The notes: generated by a model not told the origin, from the sequence alone. A DNA stretch of 64,000 nucleotides from Glandiceps talaboti (GCF_964340395.1 NC_135560.1:16832598-16896597), one strand, 5' to 3'; positions 46,693 through 63,099 are shown, numbered from the stretch's first letter. Translations and numbers: made by a program.

Positions 46693-49669
46693 ACAACAAC
46701 AACAACAACAATAAAAAATAACAACAACAACAACAACACCAATCAATGAGATATACACATGCTAGAAACCTAATTAGCAGGGTTTTTTTTGAAACCTCAA
46801 TATCAAATGGCCAGTATGGCCATTATTATAATCATTTTAAGGAAAATCTGATACTTAAAAAAAGCATATATATTTTTCAACAAAAGCTGAGAATATTCTT
46901 TTTTAGAATAAGTTCCTAATAGCATACGAGGAATTAGTGTTAGGTTTACTTATTCTGTGGATGCAACACAATCATTTGCTAAATAGTAACTTATCACATT
47001 TTAAGCTAGTATGTTTCAGTAATCTTATTAAATGGGATGTGTAATGATGTATGACTATTAAATTAGCATACTAATGACTAGTCTACATATTTCACAGAAC
47101 TGCATGGCACAGAACTGCATGGCTGTTAAAAGAAGCCTATGCATGTAAGCTAGCTGTACAATAACAAGCACTCAGTAGACTCTCATATTAGCATCACCTG
47201 GGTCATAGGTCAACTATGTGATTTTGGTTCTAGATGCTTCTGGTAGATTCTAATCATGAATAACTGGTCTTGTGTGTGGGGGGGGGGGTAACGAATTAAA
47301 TTTGTGATTTCGCTTATTATGTTATGTTATGTTGTGTTGTGATGTGTTGTGTTGTGTTGTGTTGTGTTGTGTTGTGTTGTGTTATGTTATGTTATGTTAT
47401 GTTATGTTATTTGTTTATTAACCTGTCCTATGTTGACTTACCTGCAGTTCTCAGTACAATTTAGAAAAAAACCACATCCAGCCCTCTGGCTTATAAGAAA
47501 AAGTAAACAAAATAAAATAAATATATACTTGTCTCATAACATATTTGAATGTAATGTAATGTAACGTAGCGCAATGTTATGTAATGTCATGTTATGTAAT
47601 GTCATGTCATGTGATGTCTGTAATGTCATGTAATGCAATGTCATGTAAATGTAATTAAATGTAATTAAATGTAATGTAATGTAATGTAATCTAATCTAAT
47701 CTAATCTAATCTAATCTAATCTAATCTAATCTAATCTAATCTAATGCAACGCAAACAAAATTGTCTTCTGGCGTTGTTAGCATACTAAGCAGAATATGGG
47801 TTTCCTCGACCCTTTTTAGTTATGTACATCATTATGCCTGATAGCAGGTTTATGTTCTACCAATATAAAGTAATGGTTAAGTGTGCTTCAGTGAAATTAG
47901 TGAACCGTAAAAATTACCCCCCCAAAAAAAAAAAAAAACAAACAAACAAACAAACAAACAAACAAACGTGTAAAGTCGTTCGATAGTTGTAATACCACAA
48001 CTGAACTGTAGAAATTTGATAGAAATCATGTTGACGAGTCGTCTGACTAGTGGAATAGAGACTTGTGAGATTATGGAATGAAAGACAGCTGACAGGACCG
48101 TATTGGACAGCGTGATGTACTATTGCCCTCTCCTGCTAATAATAACCTATTTTCGATCATAGAATGCCACTAGCGGTATTTATGTATTCGTTCTGTATTC
48201 AAACTTCTCATACCAATGTATTTTTAATTTCTTTTTAATTTATTTTTATTTTTACAGTTTTGGTTCACGGTTTGTCTCTACAGGTACGGGCGTTATTCTC
48301 AACAATCAAATGGACTCTTTCACGATACCTCCCGCAGACGATACAACCCTGAAAGAATCACCAAATTACATCGAGGGTGGAAAGAGACCGCGATCTCCAA
48401 TGGCTCCGACGTTAGTCATCGATAACAATGGTAATGTTACCATGGTGATAGGAGGAGCTGGCGGCAATACAGTTATCCCATCTATAGCGATGGTAAGTTA
48501 TTGAGTGTTACCATGGTTACCCACTCGGTCTAACCTCTGCTGGTATCGTAATGTACGCAATTCAGTCTCTTAAAACGAATACTGATGACATCTCATTGAG
48601 ATGATCAGTAACACAAAAATGATTTTTTTTAATACAAAAATAATGAATTTGCCAACCTTATCCTCTCTCAACGATTATTCCAAACAGGAAATGTATTACA
48701 TTCATTTTATTATGATTAATTTGTGGTAAAAGAAAACGCAAAATTCTAGCATCTAAAATAAAATTAAATAATATTGACATTTTAATGCATTCATTCACCA
48801 AATGGTGTCGGTGAGGGCGTATACTCAATCTTGCATGCATGTCTTGCATGTTAGTCTAAAACAGCACGGCAGATGATTGGAATATTAGAACTTTTCTTGT
48901 TCAAAACATAATAATCGTTCTGCAAATATCAATTGTAGACAGAGGCGGCAAGACTGAATGATAACAATGGTTGGCAGATTATGTTCACACGTACAGAGAT
49001 AAATTAAAAGGAAGGGTATATATAGTTGAAAGAAATGGTCAAATACATACTAGGAATTGATTGAAGAAGTCATTGAAACAGCATCACCATTTTCTGCGAT
49101 GACTGAAAAAATTAAATATTTAGTAAAATAGAAATTGGGGAAAAAAAGCTGATCAAAGTGACAAAGATTGTGAAACTTCCCTTGTGTTTTTCCAGGTCGT
49201 TCTTCAATCACTTCTCTCCAACCAAACGCTAGCTGGCGCTGTAAAAGGCAAACGAATGTATGGCCATTCTGAAAGTAACAAAGTTGTTGCTGAAAAGGGA
49301 TTTTCGCAGGTAAATATAATTTAAGAACACACAGTGCGTACACTTTACTCATTGATTATATAAAATCATATGATTATGACGCATGATTGCTCAAGAAGTT
49401 TGCTTCTTGATGTCAAAGACATTTATTTTCAAGTAATATTTACAAGATAATAATCAAAATTTGATAAACCAAATCGAAAATCAGAAATCAGGGTCTAAAT
49501 TTACTTTATTTTTATTTTGCAGAAAATTCTTGATATGCTGAAAGTTATCGGATACAACATAGAAGAATCCGCTGATGTGTTTGCAATTATCGAAGCAATT
49601 TTAGTTCAAGATGGTGTTATCAAAACCGCAAGAGATCCTCGTAAACCTGGCTTACCGGCAGGTTATTAA
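38288..49669 (+). CDS. GGT1-like: Gamma-glutamyltransferase with long charged cytoplasmic tail, 11 exons
   Basis: A type II membrane enzyme family that transfers or hydrolyses the gamma-glutamyl group of glutathione outside the cell. Exons: 38288-38319, 40220-41128, 41753-41973, 42330-42534, 43114-43295, 43949-44098, 44828-44961, 45257-45447, 48258-48492, 49196-49309, 49523-49669. They sum to 2,520 nt, exactly 839 codons plus stop, with matching phases. Residues 1-244 are Lys/Glu/Arg-rich, and a membrane segment follows at ~245-271. The ectodomain has the glutamate-binding Arg366 (DARETAP), the autoprocessing nucleophile Thr654 (GSTHISV), Asn673 (SSIN), the glycine loop GGAGG at 740-744 and the terminal PAGY. 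Human GGT1 is 569 aa; the excess is the tail. The equivalents of human Asp423 and Ser452 are Ser695 and Pro722, so specificity or activity may differ. Confidence 0.9.
39075..39306. mobile_element. TA-flanked TIR MITE, 232 bp
   Basis: Inside GGT intron 1. Left end CAATCGCCGACATCAGACC and right end (inverse of GGTTTGATGTCGGCGATTG) match over ~19 bp and continue imperfectly for ~30 bp more (GAATGGAACC against ATGGAACATG). TA is present outside both ends (39073-39074 and 39307-39308). There is no coding capacity, which fits a Tc1/mariner-type miniature element. Confidence 0.7.
40220..41128 (+). CDS. GGT1-like: GGT exon 2: charged cytoplasmic domain and transmembrane segment
   Basis: The exon opens after TTTATTCTGTAG and encodes ~302 residues. 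First comes a highly charged region (runs such as EKEKHRTKEEKKEKEERD and KDTKKKGQKGGREKD) compatible with a long single charged helix. An acidic patch follows (LVELEEIEDIDQDNTD), then a Pro/Ser linker (TPTPSPSP), a juxtamembrane basic cluster PKKKRKL, the hydrophobic anchor VIVAAVIIALVTILALII, and the start of the ectodomain (YHHAAVASDHTTCSEIGR), which aligns with the TRAAVAAD...CSKIGR region of known GGTs. The length and composition of the tail are not typical of vertebrate GGT. Confidence 0.85.
41180..41481. mobile_element. TIR MITE, ~302 bp, family A copy 2
   Basis: In GGT intron 2. Left end CAACCAGTTTCACC...TTCACTGGCTCTGTTTGATAC and right end GTATCAAACAGAGCCAGTGAA...GAAACGTGTTG are inverse. 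TA flanks both ends (41178-41179 and 41482-41483). Its arms are clearly related to the element at 15053-15349, including the inner CACTGGCTCTGTTTGATACA block and TTTCTTATTGGTTT near the right arm. Confidence 0.8.
41753..44961 (+). CDS. GGT1-like: GGT exons 3-7: large-subunit ectodomain
   Basis: Exon 3 encodes GGSAVDAAIATALCLG, GIGGGFIMTIYD and IDARETAP (Arg366). Exon 4 has GVPGAVRGYKEAHSRYG and LPWSALFQPAI. Exon 5 has YGANDFYNRDGFLAQRLIRD. Exon 6 has IMTADDLENYKVEIREALN and APPPAGGAPLAF. Exon 7 has AHGVAKLYHQFIEACKFSF and LGDPGFVKATP. All these blocks occur in the same order in animal and bacterial gamma-glutamyltransferases, and every junction keeps frame. Confidence 0.9.
43607..43880. repeat. 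(TATTG)n pentanucleotide array, ~270 bp
   Basis: About 54 pentamers with a central block of variants (TGTTG, CGTTG, CATTG). It lies in GGT intron 5, ending 68 nt before the exon 6 acceptor. Ile/Val/Leu/Tyr/Cys-rich and Asn/Thr/Ile/Gln/Tyr-rich frames on the two strands are artefacts. Confidence 0.95.
44340..44660. repeat. Degenerate ACTG/AACC simple-sequence stretch
   Basis: Cryptically simple sequence rich in GACTG, then in CCAAC/AACC, inside GGT intron 6. It is a decayed tetranucleotide array. Confidence 0.7.
45257..49669 (+). CDS. GGT1-like: GGT exons 8-11: catalytic small subunit
   Basis: Exon 8 contains the self-cleavage site and catalytic Thr654 in SPGSTHISVIAENGDAVSM and ends in TA|GTATGT. 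Exon 9 restores a Tyr codon and gives YFGSRF, GVILNNQMDSF, KRPRSPMAPTLV and MVIGGAGGN. Exons 10 and 11 give LQSLLSNQTLAGAVKGKR and the terminal KPGLPAGY. Compared with human GGT1, Thr399 is Ser671, Glu420 is Gln692 (as in bacteria), Asp423 is Ser695, Ser451 is kept (721) and Ser452 is Pro722. Confidence 0.9.
45390..45543 (+). repeat. 154-bp inverted repeat, left arm (exon 8 end and intron 8 start)
   Basis: This segment covers the last 58 coding bases of GGT exon 8, the donor and 96 bp of intron. Its exact reverse complement is found at 48955-49108. I compared all 154 bases and saw no mismatch; identity stops abruptly on both sides. Confidence 0.95.
45894..46250 (+). other. Unexplained open frame with poly(A) signal inside GGT intron 8
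   Basis: After a plausible acceptor (ATTGTTTTCATTCGTCAG, ending 45959) an open frame of ~90 codons reads LDGGSFTSHVEITIRATHLI ... YVRGVFVNSENTSININTT ... RVRDRQ and stops at 46227-46229. AATAAA follows within 20 nt (about 46240-46245) and again near 46278, just before a (TCAC)n array. It could be a terminal exon of a nested transcript, a retrocopy or a transposon 3' end. From GGT exon 8, splicing to it would create an immediate stop. Confidence 0.25.
46287..46500. repeat. (TCAC)n then (ATTC)n microsatellite
   Basis: About 150 bp of TCAC units with CCTC and CTCT variants followed by ~60 bp of ATTC units, in GGT intron 8. Confidence 0.95.
46598..46736. repeat. (ATC)n then (AAC)n microsatellite
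   Basis: Trinucleotide arrays that give poly-Asp/Val frames on the minus strand. No protein is implied. Confidence 0.95.
47318..47966. repeat. Cluster of pentanucleotide arrays: (TTATG), (TTGTG), (AATGT), (CTAAT) and (AAAC)
   Basis: Several related pentamer arrays (47318-47411, 47541-47744) and an A-rich plus (AAAC)n tract (47923-47966) occupy most of the right half of GGT intron 8. Confidence 0.9.
48955..49108 (-). repeat. 154-bp inverted repeat, right arm (GGT intron 9)
   Basis: Exact reverse complement of 45390-45543, lying in intron 9 between exon 9 (ends 48492) and exon 10 (starts 49196). On the minus strand it reads the end of exon 8, giving FSVIAENGDAVSMTSSINS. This is a copy and not a separate gene. 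Confidence 0.95.
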
Positions 49670-49976
49670 ACTGTAAGATACATCGCTTCGTTCGAATTCC
49701 GCCCTCATCGGCATTCTTCGAGGCATTGTCGCGTTTAAAAATGCTGCATTCTCCGTGAGATTGGGAGTGGTAGGTAGGTGAGAGCGCCTCGACACGGCGT
49801 AGATTACGACAGAGAAACAGGTTATGGGCACCAGCTCCCTGAACTCATCGAAAAGTTCACTTACTGTGGTACTGCCATGGATATTCTCATTCTGAAAAGT
49901 GCGTTGACCATACTACACATTGACATACATTGTTTGACTTGGGGGAGGGAATAGTCCAAGAGGGATCGATGAATGG

Positions 49977-49982
49977 AATAAA
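49977..49982 (+). terminator. Candidate GGT polyadenylation signal
   Basis: Canonical AATAAA, the first one downstream of the GGT stop codon, giving a 3' UTR of roughly 330 bp. Confidence 0.5.
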
Positions 49983-50204
49983 GAGTTTTACTATTCCTTT
50001 CCGATCAGTTCTGAATCAAAGGATTGGGTTTTCGAAGAGTCTTTTAATCTAAAATTGCAATGTTCAATGACAAATTTGACGTTTGTTACTTCAAACCTGC
50101 TTTAGGTATCAAATGAGTTTACATTGGTATCCTAGTATTCGAAATGTCTGCTGGAAATGAGTGTCACAAAATATATGCCTTTTCGTTCATACGTGTTATA
50201 CCGG

Positions 50205-50246
50205 TACATACATACGTACGTACACACATACACACACACACATACA

Positions 50247-50280
<34 letters not shown>

Positions 50281-50295
50281 CATACATGCATGCAT

Positions 50296-50334
<39 letters not shown>

Positions 50335-50417
50335 GACATGTCGCGTCTGTCTGTCAGTCTGTGTGTGTGTGTGTGTGTGTTTGTTTGTTTGTTTGTTTGT
50401 TTGTTTGTTTGTTTGTT
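50205..50417. repeat. (CATA)n, (CA)n, (GT)n and (GTTT)n microsatellites
   Basis: A compound array: CATA/CA to 50334, then GT, then about twelve GTTT units. Confidence 0.95.
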
Positions 50418-51332
50418 ACGAAATGCATTAGCCTGTCCAGTTCAGTTCTTATATTGACAATGAACCGATTGATATAAATTTAAAGATAGAATTTTACCCC
50501 GTTCGATTTTAGCCAGCATTATCATTTCAAGTACAAAGAAATTTTACATCTCATGCAGTGTTTATGTAAATTTGAAAAATTGACCACTTTTCAGAGAAAG
50601 GTGTTCGAACGATAGATGGCACTGTCTTGAAAAGTTTGGATGCTATCTCTGTGCTGTGCCAAATTAGAATTTTAAAAGTCGTTGGTCGGTTGCGGTATTT
50701 CAGTGAAACTTGATCATCGACATGTCATTTATTCGTATCTTGATTTTGTTGTCTTAGTAACTGATGTAATTGATGTTTTTATGTTATCTAGCGTGCAAGT
50801 ACAGTATATTCAATCAACCAATCGTATTTGACTACAAATGACAATTTCTACTTTGATTTATATTCCTAGGAGTATATCTACGTGAGTTTGTGTACGTAAC
50901 TTAGTCACAGTATTACAATGGCATGTGTACATTAGTATTCTGTTTTACTTGCAGTGTCACGGTGTTTTGCAAATATGAAATAAAATATAAAGATATAAAT
51001 TCGAAATAATAGCGTGGTCTGTCTACTTTGTTTTTGATACCATGGATGGCCCTCCGTGTTCTCCTGATCATCGACTATACTACTCCAAATTATTGTATAT
51101 CTGTGGACATTTATTATATATTATAAACTAAGTCGTAAATCTGATAGATCACTTTGTAGGTGAATGCAGTGCACAATATCAAATACAATAATGTTTAGTA
51201 ATAACAGTTTAATAAAAGTATACAACTTACAATCCGAAAAATACAGTTACAACCAGTCATCTCTGTTGTTGATTTTTTTAATTAACGTCCTTTCCCTATT
51301 GATCAAATGGGTATAGCGATTAAACCACTATC

Positions 51333-51451
51333 TATCCATCCATACATCCATCCATCCATCCACCCATGCATGCATGCATGCATGCATGCATGCATACATA
51401 CATACATACATACATACATACATACATACATACATACATACATACATACAT
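51333..51451. repeat. (CATC)/(CATG)/(CATA) microsatellite
   Basis: A compound tetranucleotide array whose unit changes from CATC to CATG to CATA. Confidence 0.95.
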
Positions 51452-51998
51452 CAAATTACAACTTCGAAACTTACTTTCATCAAATACTTTTCTTTGAAAT
51501 GGTTTCCTAACTCAATGGAGGCTGTCTAAAGTGATTACTTCACAGCTGTCAGTTGTAATGTAATCCAGTTTAGAAATAACAGTATAGTATAGTTGACCAA
51601 TTTTCACGCTAACTTTGTTATCCACATAACGTTGATTGCCGTGTTATAAAAACGAATGTCATTTAATGTAATCTTCAACCACGAAGACTGGAAATTTAAC
51701 ATTGTTTCTTAGTTTAACAAACCCCATTCTGTATGTATACATTATTATATGTATTGAAAAGTTGTCATTTAGTTTATTTTACCAGTGAAATGTTCACCAC
51801 AAGCCAATTTCAAGTGCAACAGATTATTATTCTCCTAGCAGTGATTTGGTTAGAAGTTTGACGATATTATACGATTGACAATAAATGAGTGCGTGGAGAG
51901 TCGACGTAGTGGCATCACTTTGGGTGTTAAATAATAGCAACTTTAATTTTGATTTTAATTGTAAAGTTATGGTTGTTGAGCTACACATACCTTGACAA

Positions 51999-53314
51999 TG
52001 CAGACGATGTAGCTCTTGTTTCGGATTCAATTATAGGACTTCAGCGTCAACTAAATTCATTAAGTAATTACTGCGACCATTGGAAACTAGTTGTCAATTT
52101 ATCAAAGACCAAAGTTGTTACATTCAAAGCAGGTGGGCCTCTCTCCAGGATGGAGAGGTGGACCTACAAGGGTCAACCAGTTGATGTTGTCTCCTATTAT
52201 AAGTACTTGGGTCTATTAATTTCTTGTAGCTTGCAATGGTCTATGGCTACGAAAACGTTGGCTCAACAAGCTAGAAAAGTACTGTTTAGTTTAGTAAGGG
52301 CAACCAAAAAGACAGGAATGTTGTCATACGATACGTTTTTTAAACTGTTTGACACGATGATTTTGCCTATTTTGTCCTACGGGTCAGAAGTTTGGGGGTA
52401 CGAGCAGTTTGATTCACTTGAAAGAATTCATCATCTGGCATGTCGCTCTTTTCTAGGTGTTTTTAGTAATGCTCCAAATGTCGCTGTGTTAGGAGATTGT
52501 GGCAGATATCCCATTTATTTGTATACTGCTAAACGTTGTGTAAAATACTGGGCCAAGTTGTTAAACATGCCCAAGAATAGATACCCCCGCAAATGTTACG
52601 ACATGCTATATAATATTGAAGTCTCTGGTGTCAGGTCAAGGCCAACCTGGGTGAAGCATATACAGAATTTGCTCTCATTAGCCAATCTAAGCGAAGTTTG
52701 GGATTCTCAGCAAGTCCCAAATATAGTTTTCTTAAAACTTTTGTAGACAAGTTCAAAGAGTACTTATTTATCACCTGGCAAAGTGACGTGTGTTCTATTG
52801 ACAAATTATCTACATATTGTAATTTCAAGGTGTCACTTGAACCTGAAAAATATTTGTTCTGTTTAAATATTCCTATTCATTTACAGTCGTTATCACGTTT
52901 TCGTTGTTCCTCACATTATCTTCGTGTAGAAACAGACAGAAAATTTAATATTGAAAGAAGTCAGCGTATATGTTTACTTTGTGATTCCGGCAATGTAGAA
53001 AATGAGTTTCATTTCCTCCTGGTTTGTTCCTTTTTCAATCATTACAGAGATAAGTATATTCCTTATTTCTATTTTAACCCTCCCACTGAACGTAAATTTA
53101 TAGATTTAATGACTTCACCCGATACTGTTATTATTCAAAAGTTAGCTGTATATGTATTCCATGCTATGAAGCTACGTAAGGAAGTGCATGCCGTTGTCTG
53201 AGTGTTATGTATATTCTTTCATTTTCTCCTGCCATGTTTGTGGGTAAATTATTTGTACATTGTATTTTGGGCCGATGGCCTTTAACTACACTAATAAAAG
53301 ACCAATCAATCAAT
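51999..53314 (+). mobile_element. 5'-truncated LINE (non-LTR retrotransposon) with perfect target duplications
   Basis: The insertion begins inside the YADD codon block of the reverse transcriptase: only ADDVALVSDS remains, and the Tyr codon is now Asn from flanking DNA. It reads on through VNLSKTKVVTFKAGG, SYYKYLGLLISCSLQW, ILSYGSEVWGYEQFD and SGVRSRPTWVKHIQ. One frameshift at about 52727-52735 moves the frame. The second part has RCSSHYLRVETDRKFN and the C-terminal zinc-type motif CLLCDSGNVENEFHFLLVC, ending at 53201. The 3' end is CTAATAAAAGACCAATCAATCA. A 15-bp duplication CACATACCTTGACAA flanks it at 51984-51998 and 53315-53329. The CR1/L2-like group is likely. The frame change makes it inactive. 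Confidence 0.9.
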
Positions 53315-54127
53315 CACATACCTTGACAAGATTACGTAAATAGACTAGTCGCGTTGAACGTTACAGCATATATACTATCTTACAAAAATAAATACTGAAA
53401 AGTATATACTGAAAGTATATGTGCACGAACACTAAGGGAACGAACAGAATTTACGGTAGTGGGGCCGGGCTGTGAAGAAAATATGTTGTCAAAATGTTTT
53501 TCGCAGCCCCCCTCCCCTCTTACCCCCATTCGCGCTCTCAAAAAAGTTCATATCCGAATTTTCAAGGTCACCCTTCAGCACCCAAATGTTTTCAATTTCC
53601 CTCAATTTCTCCTCAGCCCCCCACCACACTGTAAATACTACTCGTTCCCTAGTTCATACATCATTATCCAACCTTTAGTACACAAGTGATCCACCTGATC
53701 ACCCCAGTGTCTTAGTACGAGAAAAAGTAATACTTTTGACGTCCTAGTGTCCAAAGTGAAATTGTCACTACATGTCAAAGAAGGAACTTGCACAGCCTTA
53801 ACCTGTGGTTGAAAGATGACGTCAGAACTAGCTTTTCATGCACTAGATACGTTGTCTTTGAAGCGCATGACATACATACATCATTAGTTGTAATAGCAGA
53901 CCAAGCTCTGGATCTATACACACGCATTATGTGTTCTTCTTTACATGTGTGCGATTTTCCTTCCTTCTCGTACGGTTGTAGATTGCCATTGGAACATCTA
54001 GTCACAACTTGACAAGTATAGCAAGAATGTGCTAATGCAAATTCCACGTTTCTGCAATGTTTCCACATATCAGCTGATACTTCAAGTTGGGAATTTCAAG
54101 CTGGAAGAAATATATTGGTACAATATG

Positions 54128-59678
<5,551 letters not shown>

Positions 59679-59830
59679 TATAATTATCTAGTGAAATTGT
59701 TAAATCAAAAAAGGGAAGGACTGAATTGTTAAGTAACGAAATAATTTTACTTGTCCTGATAATAAAAAGGAAGCTTATTACATGTTGATGTAGAAACGTT
59801 AACACCAACAGCATTTTGTAGGACTAGATC

Positions 59831-59887
<57 letters not shown>

Positions 59888-59890
59888 GGC

Positions 59891-59928
<38 letters not shown>

Positions 59929-60007
59929 CTTGAATAGAGACTGACTGCCTGCCTGCAGGCCTGACTGACTGACTATCTGACTGACTGACTGACTGACTGA
60001 CTGACTG

Positions 60008-60039
<32 letters not shown>

Positions 60040-60052
60040 ACGGACGGACAGA
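59831..60052. repeat. (CAGA)n and (TGAC)n microsatellites
   Basis: CAGA units (59831-59926) and, after a short spacer, TGAC/GGAC units (59963-60052). Val/Cys/Leu/Ser and Gln/Ser/Val frames are artefacts. Confidence 0.95.
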
Positions 60053-61817
60053 CGGCCCGATAGACAAGGCCGGGAGATTACACCAACACAAAAGATAGAC
60101 AGCGAGGGTGTGATGAGAATTAGAAACATATACATGTACATATATAATTTTGGATTCAATGAAAACACTTAACGGTATATCTTAGGTGATAGTATTTTTG
60201 CACAGTGATTGATGCACTCTTAGGAACTGTCCTTAATATAACACATTCCAGTTCCCAACGTTCGCGTAATTTCCCAATGGGTTTGTATTTGTCATTTCAT
60301 CCATTCCCTGTCTAGCAAAAGTAATTCAGAGGTTATACAGATATTGAATATGTCGCCTGTCAACTTGAAATCGAATGAGATGTAATACAACTCATTACGA
60401 TTTTATTTGCATTTGAAGCTTTCCAAGGTAACACAATTCAATTTCACCTATTCTTGAAAGCTTCTATCAAAACGATCAAGTGAGAAAATTACATTTCTTG
60501 TGTCGTTATCACAAAGTCAGTAGTGGCTATTAAACTGGTTATGATTCTGAAAATAACTCTTTATCATTACACATCTAAATATTCACCAACGGAGAGACCG
60601 ATGAAATCCGATGTAACAAACCCTGCCAGAAACAAATAGGTATGTTATTTATGAGTAAAAGCAATGCGACGAAATTAATGCTTGAAATGTCACAAGGCGT
60701 CGTTGAAAACCATTTGCAACAGCGATGTAATAAGTCTCTTTAAAACGGTAAATTCTGCATGCCAGAAAGGAAAGAATACTTGCAATAATGTTCCCAACGT
60801 TAGACTGTCACCAGTCCCTTGGGAGATTTTACCCTTGGGAGGCTACTAGTAACCGGGGGGGGGGGGAAGTTGACCATTGGTTTGCGAGAATTTCTGTTCA
60901 ATGCACAGTACATTGTTTTATAATTACGCTATATTATAACAGCTCCAATGTTTATCAGTAATCTAATGTAATTTTAATGAAATATTCCTCACATCACTTT
61001 AAATGTCATGATAATCGCGTCAATCCTATCAACATATCTATCCTCCTTGTGTTATATCACGTGAAAAGGAATACATTATGGCCTTTGAACTTAAGTGTAA
61101 AAAAATGACAGACTGGATTTCTCGAACATCTAGAAAGTAGTTATTTTGTTTTTAGGTCTACTCATATTGAATGTTTTGAAATCCATTAACATTAAGGCAC
61201 TTCACCTTTTACGTTAATACAAAAAGTGATGCATTTCTTACACGTTTCGATTAATTATACGTCTCGGCGATATAGTACACTCTTCCATGAATACGAACCC
61301 CACTAATACAGTAGAAATAGCAATAGTTGCAATTGGATAAATTGGAGTTATTTGTACATTGAATCAGGCTTGTAATAACATCAATGGATTTTCGTGTGTA
61401 AAATGCATTACTACTATATATTTAGTCCCCATGGACGTTTATGTAGTTCGTTTTACATCGAGGATTACCACGTAAATGTAATGGTCTTTCTGTAGCTGCT
61501 TCAAAATAGAATATGAACACTGTCTGGTGTGTTTATGTACCTTCCCTGTCTGGAGCAATCGATTTGGGACCTAGTTTATACATGTTTCTGTACTCCAGGT
61601 TTAAGGTAGAAATATCGTCATATATGGTCTTGACACATGCAGGTATACAATGGATTTGGAGTAGATGGGTGAAAATATTATTTTCCGATGATAATGTCCT
61701 CTATACCATTGTTAGGATATAAGAATCATTTTGCTAAGTACGCAATCATATCTCCTTATTATTTCCATTAAACAATGAATCGATTTAAGATTTAAATGGA
61801 TTTCTTGAAAGTGTATT

Positions 61818-62027
61818 TTATGACAGTGCTTTTATCACGATGTCTGGCTCATATATTCTAGAATAGTTATTATCAATAATACAGTTCCAGGAATGACGAC
61901 ACGTCACCACGCCATTACTAAAAATGTTCTGTAACAAACAATTTCCATTAGCGTCAGTCCACCCTCGGGATATTTCAAGACAAAAACATACATGACAGTC
62001 AATCGTGAAATAAGACTGGGTCTGGGA
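61818..62027 (-). other. Possible cysteine-rich exon (Ly6-like?), unconfirmed
   Basis: After a good acceptor (ATTTTCTCTCCCAG) the minus strand reads TQSYFTIDCHVCFCLEISRG, then GWTDANGNCLLQNIFSNG and VVTCRHSWNCIIDNN before a stop. The C-x-x-C...GNC...F...TC....C spacing recalls the N-terminal half of three-finger proteins and the neighbouring gene's exon 2. I found no signal-peptide exon, no strong donor and no CCxxDxCN exon nearby, so it may be a relic or chance. Confidence 0.25.
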
Positions 62028-63099
62028 GAGAAAATGTAACATTTGACTTACCAGCAGATTGAAATTACTTCATTAAACTCACACTTTCCAATCAGCTTTG
62101 TAATTCTTCATGTTGTCGTCTGTGGAAAGATGTTTGGAAATTCCATCAATATAACCTACATTATATCCACTTCAGAAAGAAGAAGTTCTATGTCGTCTGT
62201 TTGCCTACACTGTGCTATACTGCACGGATTCAGATATGCTTCGTTGGAAAAAAAAATCCATATACACACGTAACCCATCTTAAAATGGTATGTAAATTTA
62301 TGGTAATATTGAACTTTTTGAACAGCCAATAGCGTGACGAGCGTGATAGTAGCGTAATAGTCATGGAAGCACAGAACAATTTATTTATTGACATTTCTTC
62401 ATTCAAAAGTCGTCTCTAGAGGCCATGCATAACTAATGTTGACGAACGACAATTTATGTATACTGTACATATACATATAAATTGAGTCGCTGTTTTTCGA
62501 TGCATATAATAATGACGATTTCTGTATTAAAAATGCTCGCATTCCAATACATGACAGTGATATCTTCAAATGTGAAATTCTATACCAAAGCAATGAGCAA
62601 ACAATACGCCGTATTCCGGTTATCGAAGAAGCCCCGAAAAGATAAAAGATATGATTGTTTGGCCACTAGGGGCGCTGTTTAAGAACCGGAAGTGAGGGCC
62701 AGAATTGTAGAGCATTGTTGCAAAGCATAGAGTCTATAGGCATCGTAACCACTGACTAAAGATTTTTTGTCATTCCCCGTAACTTTACGCTATAATATTG
62801 CATTATCGCCCATCAAATAACGAAATAGCAAATTAACCTCTTGTTCTCCTAATATTTCGCGTAAGTTTGGCTCTGCAATTGGACCGTGAGGAAAACCCAA
62901 AAGTAGCAACATTTTGAAACGGGTAGTACACTGACATCTCACTCACGTTTTCAGTGTGACCTCGTCCATTTGCGTTACCGTTGGAGAAATTGTAGCGATT
63001 GCTTCCAGTCAAACATCGGAACGGAAAAAGGTACAAAAACAGACGAAAGAACCCTCAAAATCACAATATACGCTACAGTTATTGCAGCTTGTATAAAAC

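Larger units (their letters stand above)
49670..51998. other. GGT 3' region and intergenic spacer
   Basis: AATAAA at 49977-49982, 308 bp after the GGT stop, is the best poly(A) signal. Beyond it are CATA/CA and GTTT microsatellites (50205-50417) and a CATC/CATG/CATA array (51333-51451). No gene is seen. Confidence 0.6.
59679..63099. other. Intergenic region right of the Ly6-like gene
   Basis: Apart from the microsatellites at its left edge and a possible cysteine-rich exon at 61854-62027, I see no gene. There is a G homopolymer near 60857. Confidence 0.5.

Noticed and set aside
49050-49352. Minus-strand frame ending in the GGT catalytic peptide, as if a second GGT gene
   Set aside because: It is the inverted 154-bp copy of the exon 8 end. 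Nothing else of a GGT gene lies on that strand.
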